Shown here piece after piece: positions 1-6,520 of a stretch of DNA of 12,117 bases (position 1 is its first letter; every line of letters begins with the position of its first letter). Origin of the DNA: Clostridiales bacterium (GTDB lineage Bacteria; Bacillota; Clostridia; Lachnospirales; Lachnospiraceae); contig JAHZAR010000071.1 in NCBI GenBank assembly GCA_019423835.1, positions 2,452 through 14,568 of the forward strand, in the 5' to 3' direction. The notes beneath the pieces were generated by a model, which searched no databases, was not told the origin of the DNA, and saw nothing but the letters and a program-made list of their open reading frames with translations. The position numbers and the translations under genes are program-made.

Positions 1-591
1 TCTGAACAAGATGGAATCGGAATTTCCGTGGAAGTTCCTACAGTTGATATGATTCAGACAGATACGGGAATTAAGGCTGATGAAGTGAACCGGGAGATCT
101 TTAATCTTTGCAGACAGTATGCAGACGAGGCTGTATCGCGGGCCGAAGAGTACAGAAAGGCCTTCCTGGACACGGGAGGAACGGAGGAAGAGTGGGAGGC
201 TCACAACATACAGATTCAGGTGGGCTATGAGATTAAATCCCAGACAGATCAGTATCTCTCCTTTATCGTAAGAGGAACGGAGAACTGGACTGCCGCCTAC
301 AGCGAGGCGAGGTATTACAATATTGATGTCAATACGGGAAAGATGGTCACCCTGGAGGATCTGCTGGGAAGCGATTATCTCAGAATCGCAGATGAGAGCA
401 TAAGACAGCAGATAAGCAGCAGGCAGGAAGACGGAGAGGTATTCTGGCCAGCAGAGGAAGGCGGATTTGCAGGTATTTCAGAGAATGCGAAATTCTATAT
501 CAATGAAAATGGAAATCCTGTGATTGTCTTTGAAAAGTATGAGATCGCACCCGGTTCGTCCGGTGAGATAGAATTTGAAATTGGAGGATGA
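1..591 (+). CDS. DUF3298 / RsiV-like extracytoplasmic domain protein, 5'-truncated by window edge
   Basis: The frame is open from the first base of the window, so the true start lies upstream; about 196 residues are visible. The C-terminal half carries the pattern of the DUF3298 (RsiV C-terminal) domain: a segment reading YYNIDVNTGKMVTLEDLL, then a GISENAKFYI segment and the closing VIVFEKYEIAPGSSGEIEFEI. Such domains occur in anti-sigma factor RsiV and in cell-surface proteins related to the PdaC deacetylase, where they lie outside the membrane. No membrane segment is visible in the part present, so it may have been N-terminal and cut off. The stop codon lies inside the ribosome binding site of the next gene, so the two are probably co-transcribed. 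Family assignment is fairly secure; the exact role (anti-sigma factor, envelope sensor or enzyme accessory) cannot be decided here. Confidence 0.75.
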   Translation, partial: SEQDGIGISVEVPTVDMIQTDTGIKADEVNREIFNLCRQYADEAVSRAEEYRKAFLDTGGTEEEWEAHNIQIQVGYEIKSQTDQYLSFIVRGTENWTAAYSEARYYNIDVNTGKMVTLEDLLGSDYLRIADESIRQQISSRQEDGEVFWPAEEGGFAGISENAKFYINENGNPVIVFEKYEIAPGSSGEIEFEIGG

Positions 592-595
592 AAAA

Positions 596-1207
596 ATGAG
601 AAAATCAAAATTTACGGCAGCAGCAGTGATTATGGGGATCGCGGTAACAGGTCTTGCCATGACAGGATGTGCAGGAAAAACAGAGCCTGCTGAGACAACT
701 GCTGCACAGGAGACCGCAAAGATGGAGGAGCTTCAGCCTGCAGAGAGCATGGAAGAGACAGAGGCGAAAACAGAGGCAGCCGGGGAGGAGACTAAGAGCG
801 AAAACGCTGAGGCAGCTGAAAAGCCGCAGGCAGAGGCCCGGGCTGAGAACGGCAGCACCGGCGGATATGAGGATAACTTTGCCGTTGACAGAGCAGCGGC
901 AGCTGAGTTTGCAGCTCAGATCAAGGAGGCAGTGGCAGCAAAGGATCTGGACGCTTTAGCAGAGCTTACAGCGTTCCCGGTTTACGTAGGCCTTCCCGAT
1001 GTAGGAGCGGTGGAAACGAAGGAGGACTTCCTTGCGCTGGGTGCTGACGCAGTGTTTACTGACGAGCTTGTATCCTCTGTGGCAAATGCAGATACGGAGA
1101 ATATGCAGCCCAGCATGGCGGGATTTTCCATCTCAGACGGAGGCAAGGCAAATATTAACTTTGGCGTGAGAGACGGAGTTCTGGCAGTGAGCGGAATCAA
1201 CTACTAA
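596..1207 (+). CDS. Putative secreted lipoprotein with acidic low-complexity linker
   Basis: A 203-residue protein. The start at 596 is chosen because GGAGG (583-587) lies 8 nt upstream, overlapping the stop of the preceding gene. The N-terminus has two lysines and an arginine, a hydrophobic stretch (residues 7-22) and a lipobox-like MTGC ending in Cys25, so it is likely exported and lipid-anchored. Residues about 28-90 are rich in Glu, Ala, Thr and Lys, typical of a flexible surface linker. The C-terminal part (about 95-203) is a small globular alpha+beta domain beginning with YEDNFAVDRAAAAEF; it might be NTF2-like, but I do not recognise it with certainty. Close spacing to the upstream DUF3298 gene suggests a two-gene envelope unit. 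It has no evident link to the glycine reductase genes and is separated from them by a terminator and a decayed gene. Confidence 0.8.
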   Translation: MRKSKFTAAAVIMGIAVTGLAMTGCAGKTEPAETTAAQETAKMEELQPAESMEETEAKTEAAGEETKSENAEAAEKPQAEARAENGSTGGYEDNFAVDRAAAAEFAAQIKEAVAAKDLDALAELTAFPVYVGLPDVGAVETKEDFLALGADAVFTDELVSSVANADTENMQPSMAGFSISDGGKANINFGVRDGVLAVSGINY

Positions 1208-1218
1208 GTGATGAGGAG

Positions 1219-1329
1219 ATGGAGGATTGGTTCAGAGGACAGGAGTTTTTATACCGCCGTATCTGCCAGATTGAGCTGGGAGAGGAACTGTCTATCAGCA
1301 TAAATCCGGCTGTGGAAGAACTGAAATAG
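1219..1329 (+). other. Possible 36-codon ORF or gene remnant
   Basis: Directly after the lipoprotein gene an open frame starts at ATG 1219 and ends with TAG at 1327-1329, giving a 36-residue peptide beginning MEDWFRGQEF and ending NPAVEELK. A purine-rich GAGGAG abuts the ATG with no spacer, a poor ribosome binding site. The amino-acid mix looks protein-like rather than random, so it may be the tail of a lost gene. I do not recognise it, and it could be chance. Confidence 0.2.
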
Positions 1330-1356
1330 GAAAAAAGGTTAAGGGATTAATATAAC

Positions 1357-1410
1357 GAAGAGGGGAGCTGTGGTTTGATGCAGCTCCCCTCTTCACTGTT
1401 TGGCTATTTT
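1357..1410 (+). terminator. Strong hairpin terminator after the lipoprotein gene
   Basis: Perfect 14-bp inverted repeat: GAAGAGGGGAGCTG at 1357-1370 and its complement at 1381-1394, with a 10-nt loop, followed by an interrupted T-rich stretch (1398-1411). It separates the upstream envelope genes from everything to the right. The T-tract is not continuous, so efficiency is uncertain. Confidence 0.75.
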
Positions 1411-1463
1411 TAAATATTTCCAGGAATCGAGCTGGCTCCATTATCCAGTACACCTTGCTGTGG

Positions 1464-1867
1464 TTGGGCAATACAGGGCCTGAGGCGGCCATGCCTGTTA
1501 TGGAAGGGAACAGCCATTATCAAGATGATTATGTTCGCCGGTGTAAAGAACGTAATCGCCTGTGACGAGTTTGGAATCCTCACAGAAAGAGGAAAGAAGG
1601 CGCAGAGGCTCGCAAGGCAGAGCTCGCGGGATTACAAACCTGGAAGAGCAGACCGGAACTCTGGCAGATGCCGTAAAGGGCGCTGATGTATTTATCGGTG
1701 TGCCTGCAGCCAATGCCCTGACTCCTGAAATGGTTCATACCATGGCACCGGCTCCCATTGTCTCTGCCATGGCAAACCCTGTTCCGGAGATTTCCTATGA
1801 GACAGCGGTGGCGGAGACCGTAGCTTCTGCAGCGAAAACAGGCAGACAGCCGGTGCGGACAGAACAT
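1464..1867 (+). pseudogene. Decayed NAD(P)-dependent malic enzyme fragment, internally deleted and frameshifted
   Basis: Conserved malic enzyme segments appear in order but in different frames. LGNTGPEAAMPVMEG (1464-1508) matches the N-terminal domain signature. AIIKMIMFAGVKNVIACDE (1513-1569) matches the end of the Rossmann nucleotide-binding fold, in another frame. EARKAELA (1605-1628) is in the first frame again. From 1631 a third frame reads ITNLEEQTGTLADAVKGADV, continuing to FIGVPAANALTPEMV and ANPVPEI (ending about 1797). The first two blocks are adjacent here although in a normal enzyme (about 390-400 residues) they are separated by roughly 100 residues that include catalytic residues, so an internal deletion must have occurred in addition to at least two frameshifts. 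After ANPVPEI similarity fades. No intact frame spans the region, so the enzyme cannot be made. The ends are approximate. Confidence 0.85.
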
Positions 1868-1986
1868 TGTGAAACAGTCCGGAATGCAATCGGGAAGGAG
1901 AGAAAACCTAGAGTTTTTTTAAATAAACACAAGAAACACATAGAAAAATCCGATAACACCAGGCTGCTCACAGCGGGGGTCTGTAA

Positions 1987-2016
1987 TTGACATGGCCGAC
2001 GCCGCTGTCTTATAAT
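1987..2016 (+). promoter_or_regulatory. Consensus sigma-70 promoter for yedF
   Basis: Both boxes match consensus exactly: TTGACA at 1987-1992 and TATAAT at 2011-2016, separated by 18 bp. Transcription would start near 2023, leaving a leader of roughly 88 nt before the yedF start codon. Such a promoter predicts steady sigma-A-type expression, independent of the sigma-54 promoter further right. Confidence 0.85.
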
Positions 2017-2110
2017 AAAAAAAGTTGGTATAAGATATGCTGTATGGCAGTCTGAAGAACTGGACAGGCCGGGAGGCCCGGAAATTTTACGAAAACAGGA
2101 GGCAAAAGCA

Positions 2111-2758
2111 ATGAAGCAGCTTGACATGAGGGGAAAGGCATGCCCGATGCCGGTAATTGAGACAAAGAAAGTGTTGGAGGAAGTCAAAAAGGCAGAAGAG
2201 GTAAAGGTTCTGGTGGACAATGAGATTGCAGTCCAGAACCTGACTAAACTGGCCGGACATGAGGGAATGCAGGTTGTAAGTGAAAAACATTCTGACAAGG
2301 AATTTGAAGTGACCTTTCTTCCGCCAGAAGGCGGAGCTGGCGGACAGGATGTGCCGGTGGAGAAGGTGCTGGCTGACTGCGCTGACTGCAGCGTGCCGGC
2401 AGAGCCGGAGAACGGGATTGCCAGAGGAAGAGTGGTTGTCATCGCCTCGGATCGGATGGGAGAGCCGGAGGAGGAGCTGGGAAAAATCCTTATTAAGGGA
2501 TTTATCTATGCAGTGAGCCGCCAGGAGCCTCTGCCTGAAACAGTAATTTTTTACAACGGCGGGGCGAAGCTGACAGCGGAGGGAAGCGAATCCGTGGAGG
2601 ATCTGAAGTATATGGCTGAGCAGGGTGTTGAGATCCTCACCTGCGGAACCTGCCTCAAGCATCTGGGCCTGGAGGATAAGCTCCAGGTTGGCTCTGTGTC
2701 CAATATGTATGAGATCGCAGAGAAGATGACAGGCGCCAGAGTAGTTGTAAGACCATAG
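2111..2758 (+). CDS. yedF: Sulfurtransferase-like selenium metabolism protein YedF
   Basis: A 215-residue protein with two parts. Residues 1-72 form a TusA/SirA domain with the CPMP motif at 11-14, whose Cys11 is the position that carries persulfide or selenide in TusA relatives. Residues about 104-215 form a DsrE/F-like domain (RVVVIASDRMG, then ILIKGFIYAV, VIFYNGG and LTCGTCLKHLG, with Cys178 and Cys181). This domain pairing is the hallmark of the selenium-associated YedF family, found with selD and other selenoprotein-related genes; its reaction is not established, but a role in handling selenium or sulfur before selenophosphate synthesis is inferred. The start is set by AGGAGG at 2097-2102, 8 nt before ATG. 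It has its own promoter and terminator, so it is a single-gene unit next to the selenoprotein operon. Confidence 0.9.
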   Translation: MKQLDMRGKACPMPVIETKKVLEEVKKAEEVKVLVDNEIAVQNLTKLAGHEGMQVVSEKHSDKEFEVTFLPPEGGAGGQDVPVEKVLADCADCSVPAEPENGIARGRVVVIASDRMGEPEEELGKILIKGFIYAVSRQEPLPETVIFYNGGAKLTAEGSESVEDLKYMAEQGVEILTCGTCLKHLGLEDKLQVGSVSNMYEIAEKMTGARVVVRP

Positions 2759-2774
2759 ATAAGATGCGGTACAG

Positions 2775-2806
2775 AAAGTCATATGCCTTCCGGCATATGA
2801 CTTTTT
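2775..2806 (+). terminator. Intrinsic terminator after yedF
   Basis: Perfect 13-bp stem: AAAGTCATATGCC (2775-2787) and its complement (2792-2804), TTCC loop, ending in a run of T (2802-2806). It lies 17 nt after the yedF stop. The A/T ends make it potentially bidirectional. Confidence 0.9.
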
Positions 2807-3036
2807 CCGGCTGTGCCCCGGTGCGGCGTGTTCTGACGGGGCGGGATACCTGAATGCGGGAGAACACGTGCCGGTTCTGTGCTTCTGCAAGGCCGAAAGA
2901 CTGTCTGAATTGCCAATTCGTCCTGATTTGACAAATTTGACAGCCTTTTTTGACATTTTTGTAAAAAACCCATGAATTATGCAGAATGCCCCCCTGGAAT
3001 TGTTGTGTGAAAGTTAAAAAAACATAAAAAAAGTGC
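2807..3036. other. Non-coding spacer between yedF terminator and the grdX promoter
   Basis: No convincing gene on either strand. It holds an imperfect stem (CGGC plus GTGTTCT at 2824-2834 against AGAACAC and GCCG at 2861-2873, with a 2-nt bulge) whose role is unknown, then the cluster of TTGNCA sites listed separately, then A/T-rich DNA leading into the grdX promoter. Long minus-strand open frames crossing it are shadows of yedF and are not supported by a start signal or recognisable domains. Confidence 0.6.
2907..2955 (+). promoter_or_regulatory. Cluster of TTGNCA motifs upstream of grdX (candidate operator)
   Basis: Four same-strand copies of TTGNCA within 46 nt: TTGCCA 2910, TTGACA 2928, TTGACA 2937 and TTGACA 2950. 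Two lie in odd-centred palindromes: GAATTGCCAATTC (2907-2919) and ATTTGACAAAT (2926-2936). The cluster is about 115-165 nt upstream of the predicted grdX transcription start. It resembles a multi-site binding region for a transcription factor and is related to the cluster at 3584-3669. The protein that would bind is unknown. Confidence 0.45.
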
Positions 3037-3065
3037 TTTATTATTCGGTGTATTTGACGTATAAT
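3037..3065 (+). promoter_or_regulatory. Probable sigma-70 promoter for grdX
   Basis: A consensus -10 TATAAT at 3060-3065 with a weak -35 TTTATT at 3037-3042 (17-bp spacer). The weak -35 would fit a promoter that needs an activator. A TTGACG, one base off the TTGNCA motif, abuts the -10 at 3054-3059. Transcription would begin near 3072, leaving a leader of about 65 nt. Confidence 0.5.
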
Positions 3066-3136
3066 AGAGCTTGCTAAACAGCAGACAGACAGAGGAACTG
3101 TATGCTGAAAACAGAAGGACAACAGGAGAATGGAAG

Positions 3137-3520
3137 ATGTATTTGCTAGTTACAAACAACCGTCTGTGTTTTGAAAAATATAAGGACAGAGTCAGGGTAG
3201 ACTATCTGGAGGATGGATCCTATCTGGATGTGCTTGTGAGAGCCAGGGACTATGTCCAGAAAGGCAGCAGGATAGAGACACATCCGATGGCCGGAAGCAT
3301 AAAACCGAACCAGACGCCGTTCCGCTCTGTGCTTCTGTCTGACAGAAAAATGGACGGAGATGAGCTTATTGAAAATGAACTGATGATTGAGGATGCAGTG
3401 CTCATGACGAGGAAATTCCTCAGTGATCATCCGGTAAGAAACTGGGATGAGTCGATTACAGACGACTTCAGGCAGGTCGATCTGGAGCTGATCAGCGGAG
3501 CCATTGACCGGGTTGTCTGA
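3137..3520 (+). CDS. grdX: Glycine reductase operon protein GrdX
   Basis: A 127-residue soluble protein. The start ATG at 3137 is preceded by AGGAG at 3124-3128 with 8-nt spacing; an upstream in-frame TTG at 3071 would add 22 residues but lacks a ribosome binding site. Recognition rests on the GrdX signature near the middle: a DVLVRARDYVQKGSRIETHP stretch followed by MAGSIKPNQTPFRSVLL (residues about 31-67), and on its place at the head of a grd operon, where grdX normally sits. Its biochemical role is not established; it is not one of the catalytic subunits. No clear terminator follows it, so readthrough into grdE is possible, although grdE also has its own sigma-54 promoter about 310 nt downstream. 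Confidence 0.88.
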   Translation: MYLLVTNNRLCFEKYKDRVRVDYLEDGSYLDVLVRARDYVQKGSRIETHPMAGSIKPNQTPFRSVLLSDRKMDGDELIENELMIEDAVLMTRKFLSDHPVRNWDESITDDFRQVDLELISGAIDRVV

Positions 3521-3583
3521 CAGGACAGTCCGGAACTGTGCAGAAAGGCAAAAAAAACGGCTGAGACAATTTTGAAAGAGAGG

Positions 3584-3669
3584 TTTGCCACTGTTTGACA
3601 TGAAAATTGCCAGAAAAGTTGTCATTTGACAGAGGAGAATTGGCAAACAGGACTGCCTGCACTGTCAAA
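3584..3669 (+). repeat. Dense cluster of TTGNCA half-sites (candidate upstream activating sequence)
   Basis: Seven copies of TTGNCA or its reverse complement lie in 86 nt: TTGCCA 3585, TTGACA 3595, TTGCCA 3607, TTGTCA 3619, TTGACA 3626, TTGGCA 3640 (within AATTGGCAAA) and, in reverse, TGTCAA 3663. GTTTGCCA (3583-3590) and TGGCAAAC (3641-3648) form a perfect 8-bp inverted pair. The six-base pattern is expected about once in 500 bases on either strand, so this density is far above chance. The position, about 186-271 nt upstream of the predicted sigma-54 start, is typical for sites bound by enhancer-binding proteins. The identity of the regulator is not visible in the window. Confidence 0.55.
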
Positions 3670-3828
3670 ATGGCAGGGAATCCCTCAGACACCTGGGAAA
3701 GAGGGCAGGAAAAATTCAAATTTCAAGAAGTGAAACCCTCGAAAACAGCTGAAAAATGCAGGTAAAAACACAAAGTTTTACTAAGAGGAAAAAAAGTTTT
3801 TACTAGCAGTTATGGATTTTTGAAAATA

Positions 3829-3844
3829 TGGCATGTTACTTGCT
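3829..3844 (+). promoter_or_regulatory. Sigma-54 (-24/-12) promoter for the grdE operon
   Basis: TGGCATGTTACTTGCT matches the sigma-54 consensus TGGCAC-N5-TTGCW at all but one fixed position, with the required GG and GC exactly 10 nt apart. Transcription would start near 3855, giving a 62-nt leader before grdE. No competing sigma-70 promoter of similar quality is seen in the same stretch. A sigma-54 promoter implies an ATP-dependent enhancer-binding protein, not encoded in this window. Confidence 0.8.
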
Positions 3845-3916
3845 ATATTTATAAAGCGAAGAGAAATTCTTCTGCCGCAAAAATACAAATTTTAAAGAAA
3901 GGGAGGTCAGGCATTC

Positions 3917-5197
3917 ATGAAACTTGAATTAGGGATTATTCCCGTAAAAGACATCCAGTTTGGTCCGGAGTCCAAAGTGGAGAATGGAGTTATCTATGTG
4001 AATGCAGATGAGTTAAAGGCTCTTCTCCTTGAGGATGAGAACCTGAAATCTGTAGAGCTTGACATTGCGAGACCGGGAGAGAGTGTCCGCATTATGCCTG
4101 TAAAGGATGTTATTGAACCAAGAGTTAAGGTAAGCGGAGAGGGAGCCATGTTCCCTGGCATGATTTCCAAGGTTGCCACTGTGGGAAGCGGAAGGACCAA
4201 TGTTCTTCGCGGCTCCGCTGTTGTCACAACAGGAAAGATTGTTGGTTTCCAGGAGGGAATCATTGACATGTGCGGAACTGGCGCAGAGTATACGCCATTC
4301 TCCAAGTTAAACAACCTGGTTGTTATCTGTGAGCCGACTGACGGAATTGAGAAGCACGCTCACGAGAAGGCTGTCCGCATGGCAGGCTTAAAGGCTGCTG
4401 ACTATGTTGGAAAGCTGGCTAAGGACATCGAGGCCGAGGAGATTGAGACATACGAGACAGAGGATATTAAGGAAGGAATCGAGAAGTATCCGAACCTGCC
4501 GAGAGTCGCTTATGTATTAATGCTTCAGAGCCAGGGACTTATGCACGATACCTATGTATATGGCGTAGATATGAAGCAGTCCCTGCCCACTATCATCAAC
4601 CCGACAGAGACCATGGACGGCGCTATCTTAAGCGGCAACTGTGTATCTGCCTGTGATAAGAACACATCCTACCATCACTTAAACAATCCGGTTATCAAAT
4701 CCTTATTTGAGCAGCACGGAAAGACATTAAACTTCGTAGGTGTTATCATCACAAACGAGAACGTATACCTGGCTGACAAGATGCGTTCTTCTGACTGGAC
4801 ATCCAAGCTGTGCAAGTGGTTAGGCGTTGACGGCGCTATCGTTTCCCAGGAGGGATTCGGAAACCCGGATACAGACCTTATCATGAACTGCAAGAAGATT
4901 GAGGCTCAGGGCGTTAAGACTGTTATCATCACAGATGAGTATGCAGGACGCGACGGCGCTTCCCAGTCCCTGGCAGATGAAGATGCAGCAGCAGATGCAG
5001 TTGTTACAGGCGGAAATGCAAATATGGTTATCACACTGGAGCCGAAGGACAAGGTAATCGGATATCCTGAGGTTGCAGACATTATTGCAGGCGGATTCGA
5101 CGGAAGCCTTCAGGCTGACGGCTCTATCGTGGCAGAGCTTCAGGTTATCACCGGAGCAACCAACGAGATGGGCTTCAACAAGTTAAGCGCTAGATAG
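3917..5197 (+). CDS. grdE: Glycine reductase component B, pyruvoyl-type proprotein GrdE
   Basis: A 426-residue protein, the usual length for this family. Substrate-specific component B of glycine reductase: the proprotein is cleaved at an internal cysteine, which becomes the pyruvoyl group that binds the glycine amine. The cleavage site is visible as LSGNCVSACD with Cys242, the residue number reported for the Clostridium sticklandii protein; it would yield chains of 241 and 185 residues. Other conserved blocks are ARPGESVRIMPVKDVIEPRV (51-70), TGKIVGFQEGIIDM (105-118) and ITGATNEMGFN near the end. The start is supported by GGGAGG at 3901-3906, a rather long 10 nt from the ATG. GrdG (sarcosine) and GrdI (betaine) are close paralogues; glycine specificity is inferred from the complete grdX, trx and grdA/C/D context and should be checked phylogenetically. 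Confidence 0.92.
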   Translation: MKLELGIIPVKDIQFGPESKVENGVIYVNADELKALLLEDENLKSVELDIARPGESVRIMPVKDVIEPRVKVSGEGAMFPGMISKVATVGSGRTNVLRGSAVVTTGKIVGFQEGIIDMCGTGAEYTPFSKLNNLVVICEPTDGIEKHAHEKAVRMAGLKAADYVGKLAKDIEAEEIETYETEDIKEGIEKYPNLPRVAYVLMLQSQGLMHDTYVYGVDMKQSLPTIINPTETMDGAILSGNCVSACDKNTSYHHLNNPVIKSLFEQHGKTLNFVGVIITNENVYLADKMRSSDWTSKLCKWLGVDGAIVSQEGFGNPDTDLIMNCKKIEAQGVKTVIITDEYAGRDGASQSLADEDAAADAVVTGGNANMVITLEPKDKVIGYPEVADIIAGGFDGSLQADGSIVAELQVITGATNEMGFNKLSAR

Positions 5198-5206
5198 GAG
5201 GAAATC

Positions 5207-6520
5207 ATGGGAAAACTGAAATTTGTTCATTATATTAATCAGTTTTTCGCAAATATCGGCGGCGAGGAGAAAGCTGACTACCAGCCAGAGGTAAGAGACG
5301 GAGCTGTAGGCCCTGGTCTTGCATTCAATCAGGCGTTTGGTGAGGAAGCTGAGATCATCGCTACGGTTATCTGCGGAGACTCTTACTTCAATGAGAACGT
5401 AGACTCAGCAACAGAGACAGTTCTCAATATGATTAAGGAGAAAGCACCGGACGGCGTTATCTGCGGCCCTGCATTCAATGCCGGACGTTACGGTGTTGCC
5501 TGCGGTACAGTCGCAGCAGCCGTTAAGGAGAAACTTGGACTTCCTGTTGTTACAGGTATGTACAAGGAGAATCCGGGTGCTGATATGTACAAGAATAAAG
5601 TATATATCTGTCCTACCAAGAACAGCGCAGCAGGCATGAGAGCAGCTGTAAAGTTAATGGCTCCTCTGGCTCTGAAGCTGGTTAAGGGCGAGAAGATTGG
5701 TTCTTCCAAGGAAGACGGATATATGCCGAACGGCATCCGTGTAAACTTCTTCGAGGACAAGCCAGGCGCACAGCGTGCCGTTGAGATGCTTGTAAAGAAG
5801 TTAAACGGCAAAGAGTATGAGACAGAGTATCCGATGCCAAGCTTCGACCGCGTAGCTCCTGGCCCGGCGGTTACAGATATGGCTCACGCCAAGATCGCCT
5901 TAGTTACCTCCGGAGGTATCGTTCCGAAGGGCAACCCGGATCACATCGAGTCCTCCAGTGCTTCCAAGTACGGTCAGTATGATATCGAGGGCGTGATGGA
6001 TCTGACAGAGGAGACATACGAGACTGCACACGGCGGATACGATCCGGTATACGCTAACCAGGACGCAGACCGTGTTCTTCCGGTGGACATCGTTGAGGAG
6101 TTCATCAAGGAGGGCAAGATCGGCAGCCTTCACAAATATTTCTATACCACAGTTGGTAATGGAACAGCAGTAGCAAATGCAAGCAAGTTCGCTAAGGAAA
6201 TCGGACAGAAACTGGTTGATGACCATGTTGACGCGGTTATCCTTACCTCTACCTGAGGCACCTGTACACGTTGCGGTGCAACGATGGTAAAAGGCATTGA
6301 GGCCTATGGAATTCCTGTAGTTCATATTGCGACAGTAGTTCCGATTTCTTTAACAGTTGGAGCAAACAGAATTGTTCCGGCCATTGCTATTCCTCATCCA
6401 CTTGGAAACCCTGCTCTTTCCCACGAGGAAGAGAAAGAGATTAGAAGAAAGATCGTTGGAAAGGCTCTGGAAGCGTTACAGACTCCGGTGGACGGCCAGA
6501 CGGTTTTTGAATGGAAGTAA
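5207..6520 (+). CDS. grdB: Glycine reductase component B selenoprotein subunit GrdB (UGA read as Sec350)
   Basis: A 437-residue selenoprotein. The frame is interrupted only by TGA at 6254-6256, in the context LTST-U-GTCTRCGATMVKGIE, the classic GrdB selenocysteine site (Sec350, close to the position known for GrdB). Conservation continues without break after the TGA (IPVVHIATVVPISLTVGANR, then IVPAIAIPHPLGNPALS), so it is recoding, not a truncation. Sec350 attacks the glycine-pyruvoyl Schiff base on GrdE, releasing ammonia and giving a carboxymethyl selenoether that is passed to GrdA. Cys353 and Cys356 follow closely and may take part in redox chemistry. The start follows AGGAGG (5196-5201) that overlaps the grdE stop, so GrdE and GrdB are probably translationally coupled. 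Paralogues GrdF (sarcosine) and GrdH (betaine) are the main alternatives. Confidence 0.94.
6254..6283 (+). promoter_or_regulatory. Bacterial SECIS-like hairpin after the grdB UGA
   Basis: Starting 12 nt after the UGA, CGTTGC (6269-6274) pairs perfectly with GCAACG (6278-6283) around a GGT loop. The loop begins 19 nt after the UGA and has G in its first two positions, as expected of bacterial SECIS elements bound by SelB. It lies within the coding sequence. Confidence 0.65.

Larger units (their letters stand above)
3521..3916. other. Regulatory intergenic region between grdX and grdE
   Basis: Nearly 400 nt without a gene on either strand. From left to right: a small stem ACAGT/ACTGT at 3525-3539; the TTGNCA cluster (3584-3669); an A/T-rich stretch with GTAAAAAC at 3762-3769 facing GTTTTTAC at 3796-3803 and a near copy GTTTTAC at 3775-3781; the sigma-54 promoter (3829-3844); and a leader of about 60 nt ending in GGGAGG. 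The layout of distal binding sites, an A/T-rich and probably bendable spacer, and a -24/-12 element is that of an enhancer-dependent promoter. Confidence 0.7.

Noticed and set aside
2025..2041. Second sigma-54-like element (GG and GC 10 nt apart) just after the yedF -10
   Set aside because: Only the invariant GG/GC and few flanking bases match, and a perfect sigma-70 promoter lies directly upstream; likely chance.
2824..2873. Structured RNA between the yedF terminator and grdX
   Set aside because: Only one imperfect bulged stem is visible, there is no promoter after the terminator, and it matches no RNA family that I know.
2087..2956. Long minus-strand open frame (289 codons) opposite yedF, and another at 1795-2442
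   Set aside because: Cysteine-, histidine- and serine-rich shadow translations of a real + strand gene with no ribosome binding site or recognisable domain.
2996..3010. Sigma-54 promoter for grdX at TGGAATTGTTG
   Set aside because: The base pair 10 nt after GG is TG rather than GC, so the -12 element is missing.
3071..3136. Upstream TTG start for grdX giving 22 extra residues
   Set aside because: No ribosome binding site before it, it starts at the predicted transcription start, and the GrdX family begins near the ATG at 3137.
3584..3669. CRISPR array or tandem repeat
   Set aside because: Units are only six or seven bases with irregular spacing and both orientations; this is a binding-site cluster pattern, not an array.
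6254..6256. TGA inside grdB as a nonsense mutation or sequencing error
   Set aside because: The protein family has selenocysteine exactly here, conservation continues after the codon, a SECIS-like hairpin follows, and selC is in the same window.
6284..6520. Separate 78-codon gene after grdB
   Set aside because: It is the C-terminal part of GrdB after Sec350; no ribosome binding site of its own.
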